This document shows, one piece after another, positions 44,439 through 56,719 of a stretch of 64,000 bases of DNA; position 1 is the stretch's first letter; the number at the start of each line of letters is the position of its first letter. Location of the stretch: NCBI RefSeq assembly GCF_932294415.1, contig NC_065536.1, forward strand, positions 18,411,974 through 18,475,973, in the 5' to 3' direction. Source of the DNA: Quercus robur. Taxonomy: Eukaryota > Streptophyta > Magnoliopsida > Fagales > Fagaceae. Made by a program: the position numbers and the translations under genes. Under the pieces are notes generated by a model. That model did not search any database. It was not told the origin of the DNA and worked only from the letters and a program-made list of their open reading frames with translations.

Positions 44439-47045
44439 TGGGTAAGTTAAAAAAGTTGGTTGAATTCGAAGAGGCGATGGAAAAATTCGTCGCCGATTAT
44501 AGGATACCCCGTAATGTAGGTTTGAGATACTGTGAATAAGGGGAGTGGCATTTTAGGAGGCAAGAGGGTGAAGTAGCGATTCCCATAATCACCTTCATAG
44601 AAAGTGGTGTGAGAATCTCTATGGGGCCGGTGATGAGGGACTACCTTAGGCATTTCCGATTAGCTCCCACCCAGTGCGCCGCCAACGTGTTTAGGATCTA
44701 AGGTTGTGTGGACGCCTTGAACGAGAAAATGGGGTTGAGGTTAACCCATCACGATGTAAACTGATGCTACAACCTCCAACACCTAAGGGGTAAATCCTAT
44801 TATATGAAGACGAGGGATGACAAGGTTCGGCTTATTCAGTGCCTCCCCGAGTCTAGCAAGGGGTTAAATAAGGACTTTCTCATCGTGTCTGGGGAATGGC
44901 ACGGCGGCCTTCCTTGTCCGACAGAGGAGGGGGAACCAGGTGGGGTATTCAGAGTGGGAGAGGGTTAGTTTTTTGTGTTGTCATAGTTTGCATTGTTTGG
45001 TGGCTAATATGAATAGGCTTTCTTTTTTGGCAGATACACACGCCTTTGAACGACACTTTCACTTAGTCAACCGGGAAGATTTGGAAACCATCCTTAAGGC
45101 GGAGGTCTTTGTGAACGAAGCTGACAACCAAGTCAGAGCCGCTCATAAGATTCTTGGGAACGATCCCATTTAGAAATCTTTCGCGGCTTCGAAGTACGTG
45201 ATCAGAGCTAAAGATCCTCGGCTTCACAGAATCACTATAGCGGAACACGGGTTCTTGCTTCTCGAAGGATCTCCTGTCCCCGAAGGCATCCCATTGGCAG
45301 GCCCTTCTTCATCCCATCAAGCAGCGGAGGCCGAGGGTGATTTGGGTCCATCCGAGGACGAATTTGGTGTATTTGACCAAGTTAGTCTATCCGAGGATCC
45401 CTCTAGTGACTTGGGCGATCCCAATTTGACTGAAGCGGATCTCCTATTAGTAAGGACTTCTTCTCAGGTCGAAATGGGTTTTAAGAGAAAACCTCCAACC
45501 AGCTTGTTCGACCTAATTGAGGGCCAATCGGGGAAGGACGCATTGGGGAAGCCACAATCCAAACTTTCTCCTCCTCCACCCTAGCCTCAGCCTGCTCAGA
45601 CCAGGTTATCTTCCACCCAATTGCAGCCATCATCTCCTCGGTCTAAACTTCCTCCTCCTTCCCAGTCGACTCTACCTCCTTTGCCTGAGCCTGCCGATCC
45701 GAAAAGGAAGAGAGCTTCCAAAGGCAAGGAGCCCATGGATGGGGGGAAATCTCGCTCCTCTCGGGAGGAAGATGAAGCTTACGAGCTTCAAAACAATTAA
45801 AAATCGGGCACCAGGGCCAAGAAAAAGGGGTCGCCACTCAGTCCGAGCCCAGGCTTGGCTTCCTGCCCCAATGCTCCACGGGGAGCCATTGATGGACAAC
45901 GCCTCCCTCAAGGATTTCCGAGGGGGTGAAGGCACCTATGTGGCCGATGCGTTGGAAAGGTCTCTGCTACTTCCCGTCAATATGGCCGAGCTGGGGAATT
46001 TGAGGAGGCAGGAGGTCTTTCTCAGCATCAAGAGATACTTGGGCATGGTAAGACTTCTAACACTTGTGACTCTGTTGATTTTTGTCCCTTGGTTTCCAAC
46101 TTACTGTGTGCTTGTTTCGATTGGCAAGTTGTCTAGGCCACTTATAGGTTAGAAGAGGCAGCTAATGAACAGAGCAAGACCCTGGAACTCGAACGTGACA
46201 AGCGCTTGGATGCTACGCGGACCCTTAAAAACTTCGAGGCCGATCTCTTGAAAGCAAGGGAGGATCTGAAGGAGATGACAAGGGCCCGAGATAGCACTGA
46301 ATCAGGCCTAGCCTAACTAGCGCTCAAAAACAGGCCGAGGACCAGACGAGGCGCCTACTTGAAGCCGAGGATTAGTTGAAGATTGCTAAGGAGCAAATCA
46401 CTGATTTAAACAAGAAACTGGCCGAGGCAGAGGGGGCCAAGAACGTCGCGAAATGGGCCAGGGATGAAGCCTTGAGGGCTAAGGCAAAGGCGGAATTCGC
46501 CAGGACGGAGACTGAGAGCTCCAAGGAGAAAGCCGAGGAGGAGGCTTATGACTTGGGAATGGCTGAGACCCAGGCCACTCTCAAGGCTCAAGTACCTGAA
46601 GTATGCAGGCTCTACTGTTCCCAACTTTGGAATGAAGCCCTTAAACAAGCTGGGGTTGAGGCTTCATCCGATCTGTGGAAGGTGGAGAATGTATACTACC
46701 CTCCTGCCATCCGGGAAGCTTCCCCCCGCTAGCTCCGAGGCTGAGGTTGCCCCTAAGGAGACTGAGATTGCTCGGCCTGAAGTTGCTCTGGCCATAACCG
46801 CTCCTGCCAAGCCAGCCGAAGAGGGTGAGCTTCCTGGGGCGACAGAAACGCATGAAAACCTGAACCCTGAAGCGTCCCAGAAGACTGCAGAGTCTACAGC
46901 TGATGCTCAAGCCCCTCATGCCGAAGAGCCAGCTCTCTCCGTTCAGCCCCTTTAGATCGTTCCCCCGAGTGAGGGCTCCAAGGGTCCTGAGATCGTTTCT
47001 ACTCAGCTCTCCAAGGAAGGGGTCAAGATAAAGCTGAAGAAATAG
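44439..47045 (+). mobile_element. Antisense accessory ORF region of the Tat-type element
   Basis: This fossil reading region lies on the strand opposite to gag-pol. Its first part contains blocks such as GPVMRDYLRHFRLAPTQCAA and LNEKMGLRLTHHDVN, which I recognise as the plant family annotated as putative gypsy-type transposon / Transposase_28. The later part is Glu/Ala/Lys-rich and coiled-coil-like (AEGAKNVAKWARDEALRAKA). Grande-type elements are known to carry such an antisense gene, whose function is unknown. The region is broken here. Confidence 0.65.
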
Positions 47046-47496
47046 GCCATCCCGGCTAGCTTTTGTTTTAGTTTTGCCTTTTTTTTTTTTTTTTTAACAT
47101 TGGAATCATTGTAATCAGACCTTTAGATTAAATGTATGAAATTCCCTTTTTTTTACATTATGTGTTTATTGTTATTATTGTTATTGTTATTAGTGTGAAT
47201 CTTGTGTCTCATGAGTTGGTTATCCTAATGGGTAAAAATGGTTATGTACATATCACATTTGAAATTAGACCTTTAAATTCTAACTCACCGGCATTAAGGG
47301 GACACTTAGTTTGCATTTGCTCATATTTTTAAGGGGTGGGGACCGAGTAGGTGATCTGAGCTACCGAGCGTATACTTAGGCTATATTCGCAACTTGCATG
47401 AATGCTTGATCCTGCTAATTTCTTCAAAGGTTGTGGTCTGAGGATCCGCCCAACATTTGGGTTCTACCTACCACCTAAGCTTTTGCTGGAAGTAGT

Positions 47497-48033
47497 TAGT
47501 TTCCCCATAAGTTTGAGTTCGAGGACCATGCAAGACCTTGGTTCTGTCTAGTACTTAGATTTTTCTTGAAGTAACTAGTTTCCCCATAGGTTTGAGTCCA
47601 AGGACCATGCAAGAACTTTGTTCTGTCTAGTACTTAGATTTTTCTTGAAGTAACTAGTTTCCCCATAGATTTGAGTCCGAGGGCCATACAAGACCTTGGT
47701 TCTGTCTAGTACTTAGATTTTTCTTGAAGTAACTAGTTTCCCCATAGATTTGAGCCCGAGGACCATGCAAGACCTTGATTCTGTCTAGTACTTAAATTTT
47801 CCTTGAAGTAACTAGTTTCCCTATAGGTTTGAGTCCGAGGACCATGCAAGACCTTGGTTCTGTCTAGTACTTAGATTTTTCTTAAAGTAACTAGTTTCCC
47901 CATAGGTTTGAGTTCGAGGACCATGCAAGACCTTAATTCTGTCTAGTACTTAGATTTTTCTTGAAGTAACTAGTTTCCCCATAGGTTTGAGTCCGAGGAC
48001 CATGCAAGACCTTGGTTTTGTCTAGTATTTAGA
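47497..48033. repeat. 79-bp tandem array inside the Tat-type element (~7 copies)
   Basis: The string TAGTTTCCCCATA recurs at 47497, 47576, 47655, 47734, 47813, 47892 and 47971, a constant 79-bp period after the first step. Each unit carries GAGTCCGAGGACCATGCAAG and TCTGTCTAGTACTTAGATTT. The array lies between the end of integrase and the antisense ORF region. There are no spacers, so it is a satellite-like array and not a CRISPR. Confidence 0.92.
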
Positions 48034-48934
48034 TGGTCGCCAAGATACAAGACATATAATCATAATGGACTTAAAATTTGAATTAGAGAAATGCTTTTGT
48101 TAATAATAATACCTTCTCAGGTTATTTACATTCCATGGACGAGGTAAAACTTTTTCATCTAAGTCTTCTAAGTAGTATGCACCTATTCTTGCTATTGAAG
48201 TAATTCGGTATGGTCCTTCCCAATTAGGTCCCAGCTTTCCCCAAGATGGGTTCTTGGCAACACCCACAACTTTCCTCAACATTAGGTCCCCTGGTGCTAG
48301 TGGTCTCAGCTTCACATTGGCATCATATCCCTGCTTGAGCTTCTGGTGGTAATAGGCCGACTGGATCACTGCCTTTTCTCTTCGTTCATCGATCAGATCT
48401 AGGCTCTTCCCTAGTAGTTCATCATTACTGCTTGGAGTGAAGGAGCTCGTCCTCAGCGTTGGGAAGCTTGCCTCTAGAGGGATAACAGCCTCGACCCCAT
48501 AGGTCATGGCAAAAGGTGTCTCCCTTGTTGATCGTCGTGGTGTAGTTCGGTAAGTCCATAAGACGTGCGGCAGCTCTTCCACCTGTCTTCCCTTGGCGTC
48601 ATCCAATCTCTTCTTAAGCCCGTTGACTATGACCTTGTTGACAGCCTCGGTCTATCCATTTCCTTGAGGATAAGCTGGAGTTGAGTACCTGTTAGTGATC
48701 CCCAGTTCGTAGCAGTATCTTCTGAAGGCTTTACTGTCAAATTGGAGTCCATTATCTGAAATGAGGGTACGAGAGACCCCGAATCGTTTAACAATGTTTC
48801 TCCAGATGAATTTCTTAGCATTCACATCTCTGATGTTGGCCAATGGCTCAGCTTTGACCCATTTGATGAAGTAATCTGTGCTGACCAACAGATATCTCTT
48901 ATTTCCTGCTGCCTTGGGGAAAGGGCCTATAATA

Positions 48935-51303
48935 TGTAACGTCCCATCAGTTAAAAAAAAAAAAGAAAAAAAAAAAAAAAAGATCAGATTGTTGGTTCCC
49001 ACATGCTCCCCACCTAACCCTACTACCCATCGCACAATCCACTCCCTCTTTTCTCTCTTTGACCGGTCACTCTCACTCTTGTTCTCCTTTTCTTTTTCTT
49101 TTTCAGTCAACACAACACACAACACACACACTCCTCTCCCTCACCCTCCCACCGGTACATTCCTCATCATCACCTCTACCATTTTTTCCGGCAAAATCAC
49201 TAGAAAATCCTCAAGAACATCACACCTTCACATAAGTTAATTGAGGTAAAAGTTTTAATCTCTTTTGATGAGTATTATGTTCTTATTTGAGGTTATTTTA
49301 CCCAAGCTTTAATAATGATTTTCATGTGATTTAAGAGCTTTGGAAATGATATTCATGTGTTATACGTATGGGTTTTGGTCTTGGTGGATGTATTTGTTGA
49401 GTGAGTTCATGCTTTTTACAATGTTGGGTATCTAAGGCTTGTTATGGTAAAAATTTAGGGGTTTTGAGGTATATCTTGTGAAATAAATTGTGAATATAAT
49501 TTTATGGTTTATTTGGAGCTAGTTAAAGATCTAAATTGTTTGTTTGAAAGGATATTGTGATTTTGGTGTCATGGGTCTCTTGATGATGTTGTGAAAGCCT
49601 TGTGGAAACTATTTATAAATTATTGAGGTTTTGATGTTAGAAATAATACCTTGTATGATTCATAAGTATAATGGGAGTCTATGTCTTGTAAAGTAATTGG
49701 TTGAGAAACTTTGGAGATGGAAAATATTATTTGTGAGGCTAAATCTAGGCTTGCCTAATTTAGTGCTTATTTGGCAATTCCTAATATGTAGCTAGATACA
49801 ATTTCAAGTTTTATGCTTATTTTGATAGGTTTGCTTGTTATTGTTTAGGTTCTAGCTAATTTCTTTTGGAGCTTGGAAAATTAGTTTTTTTTTTGCGGGT
49901 TGTGAGGTAAGTAGCTTTTTAATGGGATTTTTGGAAAAATAATCACGTTGCATAAATATTATTTTTGGGTCAAACACATTTTGGAAAATTAATGGTGGAA
50001 CTATGTTTTTCTAAAAGGTGTTGTGTTATGACCCTACTATATATGATTATATATGAAAATGCATATTCTTATTGCATATGGGGGATTTGCATGATTTGTT
50101 AGCAAAGAAAAGACTAGCTATCTTTGATTAAATTCTAGAAAATGCGTATTATGGATTTATTGCATTATTTGCAAAAATATAAAGATGCTTTATCTTGGCC
50201 TATGTTATTTGGGAAGTTAATACAAAATCTCTTTGGCAAGAAATAAGTTGAAGGCTTTGAGAACCTTGTGAATAACTTGGGCATTCAAATATTTTATGAA
50301 ACTACTTAGAAGTGAATTATGTATTTTGAATTAAAGTTATGTGAGCTCTTTATATTCTACCCATGTGCTGTGACATGTGATTACTCGGTGATTACCTAGT
50401 TAGATACTATAGTCTGTGTGACATTAGTATCTTAGCACCCGTCTTTGTGATGGTTATTAGTTCCGGCTTTGTGTCGGCGATGAGTTCCGGCTTTGTGTCG
50501 GTAGTTTAGTTCCGGCTTTGTGTCGACAATGAGTTCTGGCTTTGTGTCGGCGATTATCATGTGGCCTTGGGTTAGATTTTCTGGTATGGAACGGTGTTGT
50601 TATTGCTTACAGTATAGTAAGTAGTTTCATGTTGAGATATTTTGAGGAATATATAGTATGTAATCTCATGAGAACATTTTGAGAAGCTTTGTGCTGTGTC
50701 AATTTATTCATTCTTGTCATATTATTTTTGGGAAATGGTTTTGTAGAAACTATTTGGAAACTCCCGAATTAAAAGCATGATTTGTAAATTGTTACCATCA
50801 TGAAACTTGCATTTCCCCCACCCCCTTTAATTATGCTACTTACTGGGCTCTGTCTCATCCCATTATTTTATAACATTTCAGAGTAGGCAACGGTCTTTTG
50901 AGGCAGCTTTTTGGTGGCTAATAGTAGTTAGACTAACTACTAATGGAGGCTGAACTTTGGTAATGGGTATATTAGATGATGTACATCTTAGAATAGACTT
51001 GACTCATTCTTTTGTATATTATAGTGGCTATGATGTTATTTCCTACTGATGAGACAAGCTGATGATATGTAATTAATTATTCAGACCTCTATTCTTTTGT
51101 GGCCAATGGTCTTTGTAATTATTTCTTAGAGCTCTGACTTACTCTGAGAATATATTCAATGGAATTATTATGATAATCCTTGATATTAGAACTTGATATA
51201 ATTTTGTGGATTGGATTGTCAAAAAGGAAAGAAAAAAAAAATCTACAGGTACTTTGAGATGTCTTTCTCATGCTTCAAACCCTTTGGGGTTTGGGGCGTG
51301 ACA
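48935..51303. mobile_element. Nested solo-LTR-like element, 2.37 kb
   Basis: It starts TGTAACGTCCC and ends GGGGCGTGACA, so its ends are short inverted repeats of TG...CA type. It is flanked by the perfect 5-bp duplication TAATA (48930-48934 and 51304-51308). It lacks any recognisable coding region. A 2.4 kb non-coding insertion with such ends is best explained as the solo LTR of a large gypsy-type element, or a non-coding LTR derivative. It inserted after the host Tat-type element. Confidence 0.8.
50459..50552. repeat. Four short tandem units within the nested element
   Basis: The unit GTTCCGGCTTTGTGTCGG recurs four times at roughly 23-28 bp spacing (about 50459, 50482, 50508 and 50531), with one or two substitutions in the later copies. 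It is the only GC-rich patch in this part of the nested element. Confidence 0.75.
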
Positions 51304-54300
51304 TAATATCCAGGCTCCATTGGGTGAAAGGCCATGGACTGGACAAAGGGTTGAGGACCCCTCCTGGCTGATGAATATTTGGGGCAAACCTTTGGCACTG
51401 GTCACATTTCTTAACATATTCTAGGGCTTCCTTCTACATCCTCGACCACCAATATCCCTGGGTAATGGCTTGGTGCGACAGAGATCTTCCTCCTGTGTGA
51501 CTCCCACAGATCCCTTCGTGCAGCTCTTCAAGCAATAATTCTGATGCTTCAGGGTGAATACACAGTAAATATGGCCCAGAATAGGAGTGCTTATACAATT
51601 TGTGGTTCTCAGACAACCAGAATCGAGGAGCATTTCTTTGTATTTTTTCAGCCTTTGACTTCTCCTCGGGTAGGATATCATCTTTGAGGAACCTCACTAT
51701 AGGGTCCATCCAGCTAGGACCGACTCTAGCCTCATGGATATGGACCATGCCTTTTGCAACCTCATTTGCTCTATCTAGATGTTCGACAAGAATAATTCAA
51801 GGCAAACCCCCTACCGAGGAGGTAGCAAGCATGGCCAATGAATCTGCATGGGTGTTTCCACTTCTGGGGACGTGTGACAGGCTAAAAAGATCGAAGTCTG
51901 ACTACAAGCGTTTGACCTGGCTTAAGTACTCTTGCATCCTCGCATCTCTGGCTTCCAACTCTCCCTTTACCTGGCCCACTACTAATCTCGAGTCCGAGAA
52001 CATCTCTACTGCTTTTCCTTCCATTTTCTGCACCATGGCCATTCCTTGTAACGAGGCTTCATATTCGGCTTCATTATTCGTGGCCGAGAATCCAAGTCTC
52101 AAGGATTTCTCTATGATAGTCTTCTTAGGAGATACTAGGACTAGCCCCACTCCAGACCCCCTTTGATTTGCTGCGCCATCAACATACACCTTCCAACATG
52201 GGGGTCTTGGCATAGAGATTACTCCAACCAATTTTCCATCCATGTCGCGCTCCTCTGTTACTATTTCTACTGGTGGTTCAGCAAATTCGGCCACCAAGTT
52301 GGCTAGGACTTGGCCCTTTATGGAGGTCCGAGGCATGTACTTAATGTCAAAAGCCCTCAGGATTGTGCTCCATATGACAATCCTTCCAGTGTAATCAGCG
52401 GTCCGAAGTACGGACTTCAAGGGTAGTTAGGTTATAACAACCATTGTGTGGGCTTGGAAATAATAGGGACGCTTTCGCGTAGCATGGACCACAGCTAGTA
52501 TGGCTTTCTCCAAGGGTAAGTATCTGACCTCAGCTTCATGCAGCAACTTGCTCACATAATAGACTGGCTTTTGAAGGCCATTGTCATCCCGTATTAGCAC
52601 CAAGCTCACAGCATGAGGGGCCACAGCAATATATACATATAGGACTTCATCGGCCTCAGGACTGGACATGATAGGTGGCCGTGATAGGTATTCCTTGAGT
52701 TGCTGGAAGGCTACAATACAGTCCTCGGACCACTCAAATCTTTTCCACTTGTTGATCAAGAGATAGAACGGTCTGCATCTATCCGTCGACCTGGAAATGA
52801 ATCAATTCAGGGCTGCAATCATTCCAGTAAGCTTTTGGACCTCCTTGGCATTTTGTAGTGGTTTTAAATTATTAATAGCCTTGATCTGATCAGGGTTAAC
52901 CTTAATTCCCTTATGAGTAACCATGTAGCCTAAAAACTTGCCTGATCCCACGCTAAATGAGCATTTGGAAGCATTTAGGTGCAGCTTGTGCTTCCTTAAG
53001 ACATCAAAAGTGCTGCCGAGGTCTCCTAAATGCTCGGACACCACTTTACTCTTCATCATCATATCATCAACATAGATTTCGATGCTTTTGCCCAGCTACG
53101 GCTCGAACATTCTTGTCATTATCCTTTGATAAGTGGACCCTGCGTTCTTCAGATCGAACGACATTACCTTGTAGTGGTAGTTCCCAGTAGGTGTCACAAA
53201 AGTTGTCTTCTCTTGATCCTCCAAGGCTAGTGGTATTTGATGATAGCCTTGAAAGGCAGCTAAGAAGCTCATCCGAGGATGGCCTGCTGTTGCATCCACC
53301 AGCTGGTCTATCCGAGGCATGGGGAACGAGTCTTTTGGGCATGCTTTATTTAGGTCCATAAAGTCTACACAAACCCGCCATTTTCCACTTTTCTTCTTGA
53401 CCACCACGGTGTTGGCCAACCATTCGGGGTAGAAAACCTCTTTGATAGCCCCTGCACGCTTAAGCTTCACCAATTCGTCCCTAATTGCATCAGCGTGCTC
53501 TCTTGACGGGCGACGGGGTGACTGCTTCTTGGGAGTGATGGACGGGTTGACATTGAGATGGTGACAGATGAAGGCTGGATTAATCCCGGGAGCATCGCAG
53601 GCATCCCATGCAAACACGTCGATATTTCTTTTGAGAAACTCAATCAACTCCCCCTTCTCTTGAAAAGGCAGTTGAGCCCCTACCCGAAAGAACTTCTCGG
53701 GTCACCACCAATAACCACCTCTTCTAGATTTTCGCATTTCGCCTCCTCGGTAGCTATATCAGGAGGCGACACCAGGGCCTTTGATTGCTATAAGTTCTTT
53801 TCAGCGGAGGCTGAGGACTCCGCATCGAGCCGATGTGACATGGTAGCCACCACACATTACCTTGCCGTGGATTGGCAACCACGTATTTTGAGAACCTGAT
53901 CCCCTGACGGGAATTTCACCTTCTAATGCAATGAGGAGGCAACAACCCCTAAAGTATGGAGCCAGAGCCTACCAACGATGGCTGTATAGGGAGAGTAGGT
54001 GTCCACCACAATAAAGTTCACCTCCATTATCTCTGGGCCGGTCTGGATTGGTAGCCTAATCATGCCCTTTGGAATAACAAGCTTCCCGTCGAAGCTCATC
54101 AAAGGAGAGTTATAGGGCGTCAAATCTTCCGGTTTTAACCCTAGCCCCTTGTAGAGGTCGGGGTACATAACCTCGGCCCCACTGCCACCATCCACCATCA
54201 CTCTTTTCACATCGTAGTCCCTGATTCTGAGAGTGATCAACAGCGCATCGTCATGGGGCTGGGTGGTTCCGATTTTGTCTTCTTCTGAAAAACTCAAGAT

Positions 54301-54739
54301 TGGATGAAAATTCTTTCTGGCCCTCTTCGACTCTAGCTGGGACTCCTCGGTAGGTCGCTGAGCCACAGATAACACTCGTGAAGGGCGCGTGCCTTTTCTT
54401 CCTAGCGCGGCCAAGATCACATTGATCGCCCCTACGGGTGGCCTTAGGGCAGTATCTCTCTAGGGTTCTTGATAGGTCTGGCCTTGATGACCACTGGGAT
54501 GATGCAGAAGGTGCTTCAGCTTTCCTTTTCAGACTAGCTGTTCCAGAGGTTCCTGCAGTTCTCCGTGGTATGTTCGTAGTCCTAGTGGTATTGGCAATAA
54601 AAGTTTTGGTTGCACCTCGTGGACTCTCCCACCATCTTATTCAGCCACTTAAAGTATGCTCGTTCTTGATTTTCTCCAACACTCGATGCACTGGTTCTCG
54701 GAATACAGTATTGATAGTCTATGTGTTGGTTGTTCCGGA

Positions 54740-55890
54740 TTACCCTACAAAATCTCTCCTCGGGCGGTTGCTGTTATATCGGTCCGACCTGAAATCCCTC
54801 CTCTCCTGAGGGATAACCTTCTCTTTTCCCTTACCTTGCAGCTGGTCTTCCTCTACTCGTTTATACTTATTGATTTGATCCATCAGTTGGCACACACTGG
54901 TGGCAGGCTTGCCAGTCAGAGACTTCCTCAAGCCATACTCGGCTAGGAGACTATTTTTGAAGGTGCTGATGGCGACATCGTCAAAATTGTCATCCATTTC
55001 ATTATACATCTCCCAATATCTGTCCGAGTAGGCCTTTAGAGTTTCTCCATCATGCATGGATAACGACAATAAAGCACTCAAGGGCCGAGGAGCTCTGCTG
55101 TTTGTAACGAAACGGGAGCCAAAAGCTTGGGTTAGCTGCCTATACGAATCTATGGAATTCATCTTTAAGCCGTTGAACCACCTCATCGCCACTGGTCCCA
55201 AGTTAGATGGGAAAACCTTGCACATCAGCGCCTCGTTTTTAGAATGGACAGCCATCCTTTGGTTAAACTAGCTCACATGCTCCACGGGGTTTGTTTTGCT
55301 GTTATAAATGGTGAAGGTTGGCTGCTGGAATCGTCGAGGAAGTGTAGCCCCTTCTATGTGGCGTGCGAAGGGTGGTTTGGAGAGTTGATCCAATGCCCTG
55401 CTCATGGCATCGTTTCCCAAGCCCCTAAAAGATGGGCTTTTACGTTTACGCCTCCGATAGTGCTCTTTTTTGTGAGAAAAAGTCTCGTTAGGGGGAGTTC
55501 TCGATCTTCGCCTATAGTCATCATCGCTTTCATCATCGGAAGGCATATTAAGGCTAGAATGAGATTGCCTTCGTTGTGCATGGCGCAGCTTCCTCTTCAA
55601 ATCTTTTATCTCTCGCTACATGGCCTGCTTACCATTTTGTCTCTGGGATACGTGACTCCTAACTTCTTCTGGTTGCATGACCCGGTTGTTATTTTGTCTC
55701 TGGAGCATGTGACTGCCCACACGAGAATGGCTTCTGCTGGTTTGAGTGGTGTGCACACTTCCCTCTCGAAACCTTCCATTCTCTTTATTTCGATCACGTT
55801 GAGGGTTAGGAAAGTTACCTTGTTGTTGGGATCTAGCCGATTTAGGCTGATGGGAGCCTGCTTGATAAGGACCTGATCCTACCATGCTTG
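54740..55890 (-). mobile_element. gag region of the Tat-type element
   Basis: Minus-strand fossil frames contain a retrotransposon gag block (AMRWFNGLKMNSIDSYRQLT, then SLSMHDGETLKAYSDRYWEM) next to the 5' LTR in element orientation, with a basic N-terminal part before it. Broken. Confidence 0.8.
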
Positions 55891-55938
55891 ATTGATGCCC
55901 TTATTAACACGCAAGTTCTTCCCACAGACGGTGCCAAT

Positions 55939-56719
55939 TGTAGGGACTGGGTTTGAGCACTTCTTCTGTTAGATGAGTGGACTCAGGTCCAACTTGCCCA
56001 ATACAATAAATTTATAGAGAATGAGTTTAAGAATTAGGCCTTAGTAAGGGTTACAACAACTAGACTTGGTTATGAGTGGGTTGAATTACAAGGACGTAGG
56101 CTAAAGTATGCAATTTTGTCCTCGGGCATTTCTTCCGAGAAAATTATTGTTCTTATTCTTTTTTCAATGCTTGGTTACAAAAGTTGCCAAGATCATGCAA
56201 ATTGCTACTGTGTTCTCCTTCTAATTCCCGATCCCCTTTTCCTGGAAGATTTCTCACATTATATATCCCCTTCCAGTCGATCTTGGCCCTTCATCTGTTG
56301 ATCATGCAGGTCACTACTCGAGTGCTTATCCCATCAGCCACCTTTCCAAACCTTCTGTGAGTTGTAGCAACTAAGACCGCACTGTTCAGGGGTCATTTCC
56401 TCATTAATGTGGTCAGAACGTTAGTTGTGGGCATTTAATGCGGAGGTGACAGTTTCTCCTTGAACTATTCCTACACCATACTCCCATGGCTGTCTTACGG
56501 TACTTGTCTTTTTTCTTGGGACGCTCTATGAGGCTGCCGTCAATAGTGTGCCATTCTTCCCTTCTAGGATCTGGGTTGGCCGAGAACAAGATTGTCCTCG
56601 GCGATGTTTCTGGGCCATTTGGGCTTTCTTCATTCCTCCTCAGCCATTTCTTCCTCCTCGGTGTGGGCCTTGGACTTAGTATAAAGTGGGCCGGGATTGT
56701 CAAATTCTTTGACCCCACA
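55939..56719 (-). repeat. LTR of the Tat-type element (5' LTR in element orientation)
   Basis: Same ends and length (781 bp) as the LTR at 43158-43938, with about 92% identity by hand comparison. The adjacent inner sequence, on the minus strand TTGGCACCGTCTGTGGG, begins with the TGG complementary to a tRNA CCA end and is the likely primer-binding site. Confidence 0.92.

Larger units (their letters stand above)
48100..54420 (-). mobile_element. pol region of the Tat-type element (with nested insertion)
   Basis: On the minus strand, fossil pieces of a gypsy polyprotein appear in the usual order: protease (about 53.9-54.4 kb), reverse transcriptase (about 53.1-53.65 kb, with KKSGKWRVCVDFMDLNKACP), RNase H (about 52.4-53.1 kb), a second RNase H (about 51.9-52.4 kb, with WKVYVDGAANQRGSGVGLVL), integrase zinc-binding part (about 51.4-51.75 kb), then integrase core and C-terminal part (about 48.1-48.93 kb). 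The nested insertion at 48935-51303 splits the integrase. The region is broken in several places. Confidence 0.85.
43158..56719 (-). mobile_element. Ty3/gypsy LTR retrotransposon, Tat-type, 13.6 kb, minus strand
   Basis: The element is bounded by two 781-bp LTRs and by the 5-bp target duplication GATAT (43153-43157 and 56720-56724). Read on the minus strand the order is LTR, primer-binding-type sequence starting TTGGCACCGTC, gag, protease, reverse transcriptase, RNase H, a second RNase H, integrase, tandem array, an ORF region on the opposite strand, LTR. The second RNase H and the antisense ORF between pol and the 3' LTR point to the Tat group (Grande/Retand/Ogre relatives). By hand the LTRs differ at about 60-65 of 781 sites (about 8%), suggesting several million years, more if this is a slow-evolving tree. 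It is a broken fossil with breaks on the order of ten, and it carries a 2.4 kb nested insertion. Confidence 0.9.

Noticed and set aside
47497-48033. Regularly spaced repeats that resemble a CRISPR array
   Set aside because: The units are contiguous 79-bp tandem copies without unique spacers, inside a plant LTR element.
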